A DNA stretch of 64,000 nucleotides from JANMJD01 sp963828405. Its GTDB lineage: Bacteria; Actinomycetota; Acidimicrobiia; Acidimicrobiales; Ilumatobacteraceae. Made by a program: the position numbers and the translations under genes. The notes under the pieces are model-generated. The model made no database searches. It was not told where the DNA came from and saw only the letters and a list, made by a program, of their open reading frames with translations. Position 1 is the first letter of the stretch; the number at the start of each line of letters is the position of its first letter. Positions 43,156 to 50,366 of this stretch are shown in pieces. The stretch spans positions 1,240,001-1,304,000 of the forward strand of contig CAWHEG010000031.1 of NCBI GenBank assembly GCA_963828405.1, in the 5' to 3' direction.

Positions 43156-43884
43156 TCAGAGATGGCTCTGACTCAGTGACGAAAAGGCCCCGGCCAGCAG
43201 CGGGACGATGGTGAGGAGTGTGAAGGCGGGCAATGTGCACGACACGAGCGGGAAGCAGAGGCGAACGGTGAGTTGTCGGGCGGCCGTCTCGGCCGCAAGT
43301 CGGCGACGGCGCACTGCTTCGTCGTGCAGGCGGAGCAGCAGGGGGGCCAACGGCTCGCCGTAGACCTCGGCCCTGGTGATGGCGTCGACCACGACACGCG
43401 CCGGCTCGCCGACATGGAACGTCAGTCGGGTCAGTGCCTCGGCGAGACGGACGCCGACGTCGAGGTGGGCCACGACGTCGCCGATTGCCGCGGCCAGTTC
43501 GGGGGGCGGACGGCGGCTGAGCTCGCGCACCGCCTCGGTCGGAGCGCATCCGGCGTCGATGAGGACGACCAACGTCTCGATCATCTCGGGGATGGCGCCG
43601 GTTCGGCGAGCCATCGCCCCGGCCTTCCGTCGCAGCCGTCGCCAGCGGCGGATCCACAGGGCACCGCAGGCGCCGACGACCGCTGCGGGCGCGCCGGCGA
43701 CCAGCCACATCGCCGTGGCGGCCGCGCCGACGGCAAGGGGGGCGATCGACCGTCGCTGTGCGACGGTCCCGGGCGCCGGCCACGATGCGTCCCGACTTCG
43801 CGGTGCAGGCCGACGGGCCGCTGGCGGACGACCGATCGCCAGCAGCGCCGCCGCGCCGCCGAGCAGTCCGGCCAGCACGATCAT
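43156..43884 (-). CDS. tadC: TadC-like type II/IV secretion inner-membrane protein
   Basis: A 242-residue T2SSF-domain protein. Membrane helices lie at the N terminus (MIVLAGLLGGAAALLA) and C terminus (LCFPLVSCTLPAFTLLTIVP). The T2SSF core has IPEMIETLVVLIDAGCAPTE and DAITRAEVYGEPLAPLLLRL. The ATG at 43884 overlaps the tadB stop by 4 bases. It should pair with TadB as the inner-membrane platform of the pilus. Confidence 0.87.
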   Translation of the reverse strand: MIVLAGLLGGAAALLAIGRPPAARRPAPRSRDASWPAPGTVAQRRSIAPLAVGAAATAMWLVAGAPAAVVGACGALWIRRWRRLRRKAGAMARRTGAIPEMIETLVVLIDAGCAPTEAVRELSRRPPPELAAAIGDVVAHLDVGVRLAEALTRLTFHVGEPARVVVDAITRAEVYGEPLAPLLLRLHDEAVRRRRLAAETAARQLTVRLCFPLVSCTLPAFTLLTIVPLLAGAFSSLSQSHL

Positions 43885-44648
43885 GGTTGCCTGACGATGC
43901 GGCGCATCCACCACGACCCAGCCGTGTTGAGCGCAAGCCCGACGCCCAGGCAAGCGACACCGGGGAGCGTCGTGAGGAGGAACGAACGAACCCGTCGGTC
44001 GCTGACCGAGGACCACATGGCGAAGGCCGGGGCGAGCAGGCTCAGGACCCGTGCCGAGAGCCGGGCCTGGGCGGCTTGGACGTCGCGCTCACGGGCGAGC
44101 ATCTCGCGTTCGTGGATGGTCGCCGCCACCCGGTCGAGACTGGCCGCCATCTTGCCCCCGTGGGCGAGGAGATGGGTCAGCGTGGCGATGGCGAGCCGGT
44201 CGTCTGCATTGGCGGTCGGGGCGAGGGACGTCGGGCCATCGACCATCGCCGGTGCGAGGCGGCGCTGGTCGGCGAGGGCGCGCAGTGCGACGAGCGCCGG
44301 CTCTGCCGACGCGCCGGTCTCGATCGCCGTCCCCAGGGATGACCCGGAGCGGACCTCGCGGGCGATGAGCCGAAGTGCCTCGGGCCAAGGTGAACCTGCG
44401 GACAACGGGCCGCTGCCGGCGAGTCGGCTGCCCAGCCGACGAAGTGGGCCGACCGTCCTGGGCCGGCGTGCTCGATCCGGCCGGAGAACGGGGCGCGAGA
44501 GCAGCGAACCGCGCCCGGCGGCCCGTGACAGGGCGGACACCAGCAGGCCGGCCACGACGACCCCGGCGGCGACCACCCATGCGTTCGTCGGCGACACATC
44601 GATCAGCGAGGCATCGATCGGCGAAGCACTGATCATCGACGCATTCAT
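43881..44648 (-). CDS. tadB: TadB-like inner-membrane platform protein
   Basis: A 255-residue T2SSF-domain protein. The first residues contain near-repeats of Ile-Asp/Ser-Ala (MNASMISASPIDASLIDVSP). A helix follows (AWVVAAGVVVAGLLVSALS), then the T2SSF core (EALRLIAREVRSGSSLGTAI; THLLAHGGKMAASLDRVA) and C-terminal helices. The start is chosen by the ATGA overlap with the tadA stop. Partners: TadA ATPase and TadC. Confidence 0.86.
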   Translation of the reverse strand: MNASMISASPIDASLIDVSPTNAWVVAAGVVVAGLLVSALSRAAGRGSLLSRPVLRPDRARRPRTVGPLRRLGSRLAGSGPLSAGSPWPEALRLIAREVRSGSSLGTAIETGASAEPALVALRALADQRRLAPAMVDGPTSLAPTANADDRLAIATLTHLLAHGGKMAASLDRVAATIHEREMLARERDVQAAQARLSARVLSLLAPAFAMWSSVSDRRVRSFLLTTLPGVACLGVGLALNTAGSWWMRRIVRQP

Positions 44649-45772
44649 CGCCGACCTCGCGACGGCGGTTCGACCAACCGGCCGCCCGCCGCCAGCGTGC
44701 GCGTTCGGGCCGACCCCGGGCCAGCCGCCGACGTCTCGACGACGCTGCACACCCGACGCTCGCCATCGGCCTGCCGTTCCAGATGGATCACCACATCGAT
44801 GGCGTGGTCGACCCGTTCCCGGATGGCGTGGAGGGGCACGTCACCGGCGGCGGCCAGAACCATGAAGTCGAGGCGGCGCAGGGCGTCCTCGGGACCGTTG
44901 GCGTGGCAGGTCGACATCGAGCCGTCGTGCCCCGTGCTCAACGCTTCGATCATGTCGAGCGCCTCGTCACCGCGCACCTCGCCGACGATCAGGCGGTCGG
45001 GGCGCAGGCGCAGCGCGGCCCGCAGGAGGTTTCCCATCGACACGGCGCCGAGCCCGTCGGCGGTGGCCGGGCGAGCCTCGAGGCGCACGACGTTCGGAAC
45101 GGCGACGCGCAGCTCGGCGGTGTCCTCGATCGTCACCACGCGGTCGTCGGCGGGGATCAGCCGGCTGATCGTGTTGAGCAGCGTGGTCTTCCCGGTCGAG
45201 GTGGCCCCTGAGACGACGATGTTGCATCTCCGGGCGACCAGCTCGGTGATCAACCCGGCGACGGCCCCGCCGGCAAGCAGGTCGAGAGGGAAGTCGACCC
45301 GGTGGAATCGCCGGATTGCCAGGCAGGTGCCGTCGACCGCCAGCGGTGAGAGCACTGCGGCGAAGCGGGAGCCGTCGGCGAGGCGGGCGTCGACGACCGG
45401 GCTGGTGCGATCCAGGCGGAGCCCGAGGGGGGCGAGGATCCGCTCGATGATCGCGCCGACCACGTGCGGCTGGAGCCGGCCGACCTTCTCGCTACGGCCG
45501 CGGCGCGCCACCCACAACTCGTTGCCGCCGTTGATCATCACGTCCTCGACGGTCGGGTCGCGCAGCAGTGGCTCGATCGGACCGAGACCGACGAGTTCGG
45601 CGAGCAGATGATCGGTCACCTGCTGCCGTTCGGCAGGGCCGGCGAGAGGTAGGAGGTCGTCGAGTCCGCCCGAGACGATTCCGGCGACGGTTTCGGGCGA
45701 CGGTAGGCCGCCTCGGTCGATGATGCGCCGGCGGATCTCGCCGACGAGCTGGTCAGGCGGCGCGAGCGACAT
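44645..45772 (-). CDS. tadA: TadA/CpaF-type pilus assembly ATPase
   Basis: A 375-residue secretion ATPase. Walker A is SGATSTGKTTLLNTIS, the Asp box is VVTIEDTAELRV, Walker B is LIVGEVRGDEALDMIEAL, and the His box is GSMSTCHANGPEDALRRL. The N-terminal domain has TVEDVMINGGNELWV. It is a hexameric motor driving pilus extension (and possibly retraction). It overlaps the CpaE-like gene by 20 bases and tadB by 4. Confidence 0.93.
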   Translation of the reverse strand: MSLAPPDQLVGEIRRRIIDRGGLPSPETVAGIVSGGLDDLLPLAGPAERQQVTDHLLAELVGLGPIEPLLRDPTVEDVMINGGNELWVARRGRSEKVGRLQPHVVGAIIERILAPLGLRLDRTSPVVDARLADGSRFAAVLSPLAVDGTCLAIRRFHRVDFPLDLLAGGAVAGLITELVARRCNIVVSGATSTGKTTLLNTISRLIPADDRVVTIEDTAELRVAVPNVVRLEARPATADGLGAVSMGNLLRAALRLRPDRLIVGEVRGDEALDMIEALSTGHDGSMSTCHANGPEDALRRLDFMVLAAAGDVPLHAIRERVDHAIDVVIHLERQADGERRVCSVVETSAAGPGSARTRTLAAGGRLVEPPSRGRR

Positions 45773-46406
45773 CGTCCAGCGATCTGCGCAGGGAGAGGGG
45801 CAGCCGTGAGGTCAACAGCCCGGCATCGACGGCGCGGGCGATGGACGCGTCGAGTGGAACCTCGGCGATGACGTCGACGCCGAGGGCCCGGGTGATGTCG
45901 ACCGAGTTCAGCGCCCGCCCGGGTTCCTTGATCATCACGACACCGGTCGGTTGGCACGCCGCCATCGCCGCTCGCCGCAGAGCCAGGTAACAGGCCCTCA
46001 CGACCAGCAGGGAGTGGTCGGCGGCACGCGCGAGCTCGGGCGGCGGAAGCGTCCCGCAGTCGACGATGACATCGCGCCCGCATGCCGACAGGTGATCGGC
46101 CAGCGCCTGCCAGCGGGCGGTGCCGGTGGGCAACGGCCCGGAGCCGGCCGGGAGCAGCCCGACCCGGTCGGTCACATCGATGGCCAGCCGCTCGAGGCGA
46201 TCGGCGCCGACGTCGGGGGCCGCGCCGAGCCACTCGGCGATGCCCGGCCGACCGGATTCGGGTACGCCGAACACCGATGGGAGATCCCCGGCGAGGTCGA
46301 CGGCGAGTGCCGATCGCTCGTGACGGGCGGCGAGGAGAAGCGTGAGGGCCGCTGTGACGACGGATGTGCCGCTGCCGCCCTTCGGCGACCAACAGACCAG
46401 GAACAT
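45753..46406 (-). CDS. CpaE/Ssd-like P-loop protein of Tad locus
   Basis: A 217-residue MinD/ParA-superfamily protein. The deviant Walker A is PKGGSGTSVVTAAL near residues 8-21 (Thr-Ser in place of Lys-Thr after Gly). The rest has VDLAGDLPSVFGVPESGRPG and VIVDCGTLPPPELARAADHS. Homologues (CpaE, Ssd) localise the pilus machine at the pole or septum. It is the first gene of the Tad operon (cpaE-tadA-tadB-tadC-DUF4244-tadE). The long in-frame extension to 47246 is rejected because it crosses the toxin-antitoxin pair. Confidence 0.82.
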   Translation of the reverse strand: MFLVCWSPKGGSGTSVVTAALTLLLAARHERSALAVDLAGDLPSVFGVPESGRPGIAEWLGAAPDVGADRLERLAIDVTDRVGLLPAGSGPLPTGTARWQALADHLSACGRDVIVDCGTLPPPELARAADHSLLVVRACYLALRRAAMAACQPTGVVMIKEPGRALNSVDITRALGVDVIAEVPLDASIARAVDAGLLTSRLPLSLRRSLDDVARAA

Positions 46407-46494
46407 GGACCACCCCCGATGTGATCGGTGGACATCGACCGGGGGAAGTCGCCGTCGAACGTATCGGGCCGGACCCGTCGATCCAACACGTAGT

Positions 46495-46509
46495 GTGTAG
46501 AATCTACAC
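46495..46509 (+). promoter_or_regulatory. Palindromic operator overlapping -10 box of RHH/PIN operon
   Basis: GTGTAGAATCTACAC is a perfect 7+1+7 palindrome that ends directly before the ATG at 46510. It contains TAGAAT (46498-46503), an excellent -10 box 6 bases before the ATG. Binding of the ribbon-helix-helix product here would block RNA polymerase, the usual autorepression of type II antitoxins, and the transcript would be leaderless. Confidence 0.7.
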
Positions 46510-46770
46510 ATGGTGATGCAGCGGCTGCAGATTCTCGTGACCGAGGAGCAGCGGGCCTGGCTCGAGACGGAGTCCGAACGGCGCAACATGCCGGTGACGG
46601 CGCTCGTCCGATCAGCGATCGACGGTGCTCGCGGGGTGCGGCCCGAGGCGCGCCGCATCGCCGCGGTGCGGAGCCTGCTCGGCCGCCCACCCGGTCCTCC
46701 GGTGCCCGGTCCGCTGGTGACGGCCGGTGCTGCAGACGCCGTCGACGGGCTCGCCGGGTCGAGGCCGTGA
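46510..46770 (+). CDS. Ribbon-helix-helix antitoxin (VapB/CopG-like)
   Basis: An 86-residue DNA-binding protein. MQRLQILVTEEQRAWLETES followed by ERRNMPVTALVRSAIDGA is the ribbon-helix-helix fold (strand LQILVT, helices after). The C-terminal half is Pro/Ala rich and would wrap the toxin. The ATG at 46510 directly follows the palindromic operator; ATG 46516 is an alternative start. It overlaps the PIN toxin gene by 4 bases (GTGA), the typical antitoxin-toxin coupling. Confidence 0.87.
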   Translation: MVMQRLQILVTEEQRAWLETESERRNMPVTALVRSAIDGARGVRPEARRIAAVRSLLGRPPGPPVPGPLVTAGAADAVDGLAGSRP

Positions 46771-47219
46771 GGCTGTTCATCGACACCGACGTCCTGGTGT
46801 CCGCCGTGACCATGGGACCGCACTCCGCGTCGTGTCGGGCGCTGCTCATCGCCATCGCCCTCGGGAGTGTGTCGGCGACGACGTCCACGCTGGTGATCGA
46901 GGAGCTGTGGCGGCTCGAGGCAGGGGCAGAGGGCGGGTCGGGGCCGCCGCCTGGGACCGCTGCCGACGCGTTCGAGATCTTCCCCGAGGTCGTGCCCCTC
47001 GACGAGTGGGTGCTCCAAACGGCGTTCACGATCGAGCCGCCGGTCCCTGTCGGTCCCGGGCCGCGCCTGCACGCTGCCACCTGTCGCGCCCACCGGCTCG
47101 ACGCCATCGTCAGCACCGACACGTCGTACGAGGCGTTCGGCTGGCTCCGTCGGATCGAACCCGACGCCGAGGGGCTGGCCGAGTTCATCGGCCGTGGGGC
47201 GTCCTCCGCTGCCGGGTGA
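46767..47219 (+). CDS. PIN-domain toxin (VapC-like ribonuclease)
   Basis: A 150-residue PIN protein. Acidic metal ligands are visible: Asp in RLFIDTDVLVSAV, Glu in STLVIEELWRLE, and Asp in LDAIVSTDTSYEAFGW. VapC toxins are Mg-dependent RNases that cut tRNA or rRNA and are held inactive by the antitoxin. It starts at a GTG overlapping the antitoxin stop. It ends 67 bases before the selenocysteine tRNA. Confidence 0.85.
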   Translation: MRLFIDTDVLVSAVTMGPHSASCRALLIAIALGSVSATTSTLVIEELWRLEAGAEGGSGPPPGTAADAFEIFPEVVPLDEWVLQTAFTIEPPVPVGPGPRLHAATCRAHRLDAIVSTDTSYEAFGWLRRIEPDAEGLAEFIGRGASSAAG

Positions 47220-47272
47220 CCCCGACGCGGCGCCGAGCGCGCCCACCGGGGTCGCGGGGTCGGCGGAGCCGG

Positions 47273-47278
47273 TAGCAT
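47273..47278 (+). promoter_or_regulatory. -10 box (TAGCAT) of tRNA-Sec gene
   Basis: TAGCAT ends 8 bases before the tRNA 5' end, so the primary transcript would need little or no 5' trimming. Confidence 0.45.
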
Positions 47279-47286
47279 CTCCCGGC

Positions 47287-47382
47287 GGAGGTGTCCGGGT
47301 ACCTGGTGGGCTCCGCCGCCTTCAAAGCGGTTGGAACGAGTGATCCTCGTTCGGCGGGTTCGATTCCCGTCCACCTCCGCCA
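47287..47382 (+). tRNA. selC: tRNA-Sec (anticodon TCA)
   Basis: A 96-base tRNA with encoded CCA. The acceptor stem pairs GGAGGTG with CACCTCC (a T-C mismatch at the eighth position). The D-arm region reads GGTACCTGGTGGGCTCC, like bacterial SelC. The anticodon loop is CTTCAAA (47320-47326), giving TCA at 47322-47324. The long variable arm is a perfect 7-base stem GAACGAG/CTCGTTC with loop TGATC. The T loop is TTCGATT. These are diagnostic of selenocysteine tRNA. It implies SelA, SelB and SelD elsewhere in the genome; none is in this window. Confidence 0.93.
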
Positions 47383-47383
47383 T

Positions 47384-47821
47384 AAACTCGCAGGTCAGGG
47401 GCAGGGAGAGCTCCTCGCGCTCGTTCTGGTCGACCCGTCGCGCTCGTGGACGATCGAGGAGCTCTCGGACCGAACGGGACATCCGTACCAGACGGTCGCT
47501 ACCGAGGTGCGCCGTCTGCAGGACGTCCAACTCGTGCACATCCAGACCGTGGGCAGAACGAAGCTGCTGTCCGCCGATGAGTCCAACCCATACGTGCCTC
47601 CGTTGACGCAGTTGGTGCTGATGTCCTTCGGGCCGCCACTCGTGATCTCGGAGGAGTTCGGAACTGTGAGCCGGATCGAGCAGCTCATGATCTACGGATC
47701 GTGGGCGGCTCGGTACGAGGGCCGGCGTGGTCGATTGACTCCCAGTGGATCGGCGTCGGGGTCATTGCGTAGTCGGGAGAGCGGGTCGTCGGCGAGAAGC
47801 CCGCGGCGGTCGTCGGATTAG
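47384..47821 (+). pseudogene. Truncated HTH-nucleotidyltransferase (MNT-like) fragment
   Basis: From 2 bases after the tRNA, the frame reads KLAGQGQGELLALVLVDPSR, then a winged helix (WTIEELSDRTGHPYQTVATE) and MSFGPPLVISEEFGTVSRIE ending in YGSWAARYEG, the start of a nucleotidyltransferase active-site GS motif. Homologues continue with the DxD catalytic residues, but here the similarity stops near 47728 and the frame runs into unrelated sequence to a TAG at 47821. No in-frame start codon exists after the tRNA; the only one (GTG 47291) is inside it. Both ends therefore appear lost. Confidence 0.7.
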
Positions 47822-47824
47822 GTT
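47819..47824 (+). promoter_or_regulatory. -10 box (TAGGTT), leaderless type
   Basis: TAGGTT ends 7 bases before GTG 47832 and supports that codon as the start of the following gene. It overlaps the stop of the decayed fragment. Confidence 0.4.
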
Positions 47825-47831
47825 GGGCGCC

Positions 47832-48416
47832 GTGGCTGCAATGTCGGTGTACCTGAGTGAGGCGGTCGACGCCGTCGAGGCGGCATTGCGACCCGTGACC
47901 GGCGGCGATTGGTCACTGCCGGGGACAGGCGACTGGACCTGTCTGGCGACGGTCGCGCACGTCGGCGACTGCCTGCTCTCGTACGCCGCGCAGATCGTCG
48001 CCCAACCCGCGTCGCGCTACGTCAACTTCGAGGCGGTCGTCGGCCTCGGTGCAACCCCGGAGGAGGTGCTCGAGTTCGCTCTGGCCGGCGGTCGGATCCT
48101 TGCGTCGGTGGTACGTACAGCCGACCGCTCCGCTCGGGCGTTCCATCCCACCGGGCGCGCCGATCCGGAAGGCTTTGCGGCGATGGGCTGCGTCGAGATG
48201 CTCCTGCACGGCGACGACGTCGCCCGCCGGTTCGAGCAGCGCGTCGTGCCGTCCGACGAGTCATGCCAACGGGTGCTCCGCCGACTCTTCCCAGAGATCG
48301 AAGTCGGAACCGACGATTCCTGGACGACCTTGCGCTGGGCAACCGGCCGAACCGACATGCCCGGTCGTGCCGGCAGGGCGGATTGGCGCTGGCGCGGCTC
48401 ACCGCTCGACGAGTGA
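47832..48416 (+). CDS. Maleylpyruvate isomerase N-terminal/DinB-like protein
   Basis: A 194-residue four-helix metal-binding protein. WTCLATVAHVGDCLLSYAAQ and CVEMLLHGDDVARRFEQRVV carry the His residues expected for the mycothiol-dependent maleylpyruvate isomerase N-terminal (MDMPI_N) / DinB fold. Such actinobacterial proteins often use mycothiol as thiol cofactor; the substrate is unknown. GTG 47832 (MAAMSVYL) is chosen because of the -10 box 7 bases upstream; ATG 47841 is the alternative. Confidence 0.72.
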   Translation: MAAMSVYLSEAVDAVEAALRPVTGGDWSLPGTGDWTCLATVAHVGDCLLSYAAQIVAQPASRYVNFEAVVGLGATPEEVLEFALAGGRILASVVRTADRSARAFHPTGRADPEGFAAMGCVEMLLHGDDVARRFEQRVVPSDESCQRVLRRLFPEIEVGTDDSWTTLRWATGRTDMPGRAGRADWRWRGSPLDE

Positions 48417-48486
48417 CTCCGATGGGCACGAGTCCACCGGGTGATCCCGACAGATCTGTTCACCCGGACGTCGCGCCCGCGACACC

Positions 48487-49071
48487 TCACCACGGATAGG
48501 TCGGCCCGCCGGCCAAGATCGAGTCGAGTGCCGCCAGTTGCCGTTCGGGCGGGAAGCTGTCCGGGTCGAAGAGGGCCTGGATGGCGATGCCGTCTGCTGC
48601 GGCGATCAACCGTTCGGCGACGGCGCCGGCCTCGTCGCCGGTAGCGAGTCCAGCGGCTCCGACGAGTGCACTGACGCGCTGGCGGAACTCCCGGTAGGCG
48701 TCGCGCTGGGCGAGCGCCAGCCGTTTGTCGCCGGCCGCCTGGGCGCAGCACGAGAGCGTCACCAGCCAATGGCGCCGCCGCTCCTCATCGAGCGGCAACG
48801 CCCCTTCGAGCGTGGCCCTCAGCTGTGCGGCGGGCGAGGCCGTCTCGCTCGACGACCGCAGCGACCGACGCCGCGCCAGCGAGTCCTCGAACGTGGTGAG
48901 CAGCAGGTCGCGCTTGTCGGCGAAGTAGTGGGTCATCGCGCCCGTGGTGCGCCCCGCCTCGGTGGCGACCACCCGCATCGTCGCCGATTCGATCCCCGAC
49001 CGGGCGATGACGCGCGCTGCGGCCGCGGTGAACTCCGCCCGCCGTTGCTCGACGTCGACCACTCGCGGCAT
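48487..49071 (-). CDS. TetR family regulator (BetI-like)
   Basis: A 194-residue TetR repressor. MPRVVDVEQRRAEFTAAAAR leads into the helix-turn-helix (MRVVATEAGRTTGAMTHYFA), and the ligand domain includes PLDEERRRHWLVTLSCCAQA. ATG 49071 matches the family start; the extension to 49146 is rejected. It is divergent from the Rieske oxygenase at 49206, and a 12-base palindrome lies between them, so it probably represses that gene and itself. Confidence 0.87.
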   Translation of the reverse strand: MPRVVDVEQRRAEFTAAAARVIARSGIESATMRVVATEAGRTTGAMTHYFADKRDLLLTTFEDSLARRRSLRSSSETASPAAQLRATLEGALPLDEERRRHWLVTLSCCAQAAGDKRLALAQRDAYREFRQRVSALVGAAGLATGDEAGAVAERLIAAADGIAIQALFDPDSFPPERQLAALDSILAGGPTYPW

Positions 49072-49149
49072 CGTCAGGACCCGAGCCGGCGCGTCTCGCC
49101 GGGCGCCGCTCGATCTCGTGGTCCCGTCATGGCTTGAACATATCACGAC

Positions 49150-49161
49150 TGTTATGTAACA
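49150..49161. promoter_or_regulatory. Palindrome between TetR gene and Rieske oxygenase
   Basis: TGTTATGTAACA is a perfect 12-base palindrome in the 134-base divergent region. A TetR operator is the natural reading; its AT content contrasts with the flanks. Confidence 0.45.
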
Positions 49162-49205
49162 TGCGTTCCACTACGAGTGGAATACGAGTGGAAGAGGAGC
49201 GACAC

Positions 49206-50366
49206 GTGGTACATGTGCCGACACGGGGTGACGTCCCGATCAGGCTGGGGCCGACGGTCGACAACACGCCCGGCTTCGGGCCGACCGTGATGAGCCGCAC
49301 GCCATACACCGACCCGATGCAGTTCGAGCTCGAACGGGAGCGGGTGCTCAACGCCACGTGGTTGCTCGCCGCCCGCTCCAGTCAGGTCGCGCTCCCCGGC
49401 GACTGGATCACCTTCGAGAGTCACGGGGAGACGATCGTGATCACGCGTCAGCCCGACGGTTCGCTGGCCGCGTTCCACAACGTCTGTCGCCATCGCGGCC
49501 CGGCGATCGTCGGGGAGTGGCAGGGCTGCGGTGCCCGGCGCTTCACCTGCCCGTACCACGGGTGGGTCTACGACACGACCGGCAAGCTGGTGGGCGTGCC
49601 CGAGCGCCAGGACTTCGCTCCCGAGCAGATCACCGACGTCCGCGCACCTGCGGTCGCAGCCGCCGAATGGGGCGGCTGGGTATGGGTCAACCTGGCCGGG
49701 CCCGACCGGGCGACGCCCCTGATGCAGTGGATCGGCGAGGACATCGCCGTCGATCTTGGCCGGTTCAAGATGGAGGACATGGTGCTGCTCGAGGTGCTCG
49801 AGTGGGACGTGCCGGTGAGCTACAAGGCGATCGTCGACGGCTTCAACGAGATCTACCACACCGCCCAACTGCACGGGATGTCGCCCGAGTGGATCAAATC
49901 GGCGCGCGACACCACCTTCCACATCGTCAATGACCACAACTACATGTGCTTCGTCCCACGCCATCAGCACCGCGACGAGCTCCAGCGGGATTGGGACCAC
50001 CACAAGTACGCGATCTGCCACTACCTCGTCTTCCCGAACACCGTGTTCAACTGCAATCCGGAGCACATCCAGGTGTTCAACCCGATCCCGATCGACGTCG
50101 ACCGCACGAAGTTCCTGTGCTGGGAACTCGTCTACCCGGGGGACATCGACGATCCCGAGTACGCCGACTACCGCCGGCGGATGCAGGCCCACTGGGACCA
50201 CCTGAAGGTCGTCGTGGGCGAGGACATCGACATCTACCAGCAGCTCGCCCGCACGAAGCGGTCCAGCGCCTACACCGAGAACATCCTCAACGAGCGTGAG
50301 TACAAGATCGCCCACTACCACCAGACGATGGCGCGGTTGATCAGCTCCCCGCTCAGTGCACCGTGA
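49206..50366 (+). CDS. Rieske aromatic-ring-hydroxylating oxygenase alpha subunit (1)
   Basis: A 386-residue oxygenase. The Rieske [2Fe-2S] ligands are in CRHRGP (about 93-98) and CPYHGW (about 115-120). The mononuclear iron site is DGFNEIYHTAQLHG (about 211-224) with a later Asp in DIDIYQQLAR. The GTG at 49206 is preferred because GAGGAG lies 6 bases upstream; ATG 49161 lies in the palindrome. The enzyme should hydroxylate or demethylate an aromatic or related substrate and needs a reductase, not found in the window. It overlaps the convergent PEP-utilising gene by 14 bases. Confidence 0.9.
   Translation: MVHVPTRGDVPIRLGPTVDNTPGFGPTVMSRTPYTDPMQFELERERVLNATWLLAARSSQVALPGDWITFESHGETIVITRQPDGSLAAFHNVCRHRGPAIVGEWQGCGARRFTCPYHGWVYDTTGKLVGVPERQDFAPEQITDVRAPAVAAAEWGGWVWVNLAGPDRATPLMQWIGEDIAVDLGRFKMEDMVLLEVLEWDVPVSYKAIVDGFNEIYHTAQLHGMSPEWIKSARDTTFHIVNDHNYMCFVPRHQHRDELQRDWDHHKYAICHYLVFPNTVFNCNPEHIQVFNPIPIDVDRTKFLCWELVYPGDIDDPEYADYRRRMQAHWDHLKVVVGEDIDIYQQLARTKRSSAYTENILNEREYKIAHYHQTMARLISSPLSAP

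Noticed and set aside
49134..49205. Earlier starts (TTG 49134, ATG 49161) for the first Rieske oxygenase
   Set aside because: ATG 49161 overlaps the palindrome and has no SD; GTG 49206 has GAGGAG at 6 bases and matches the family N terminus better.
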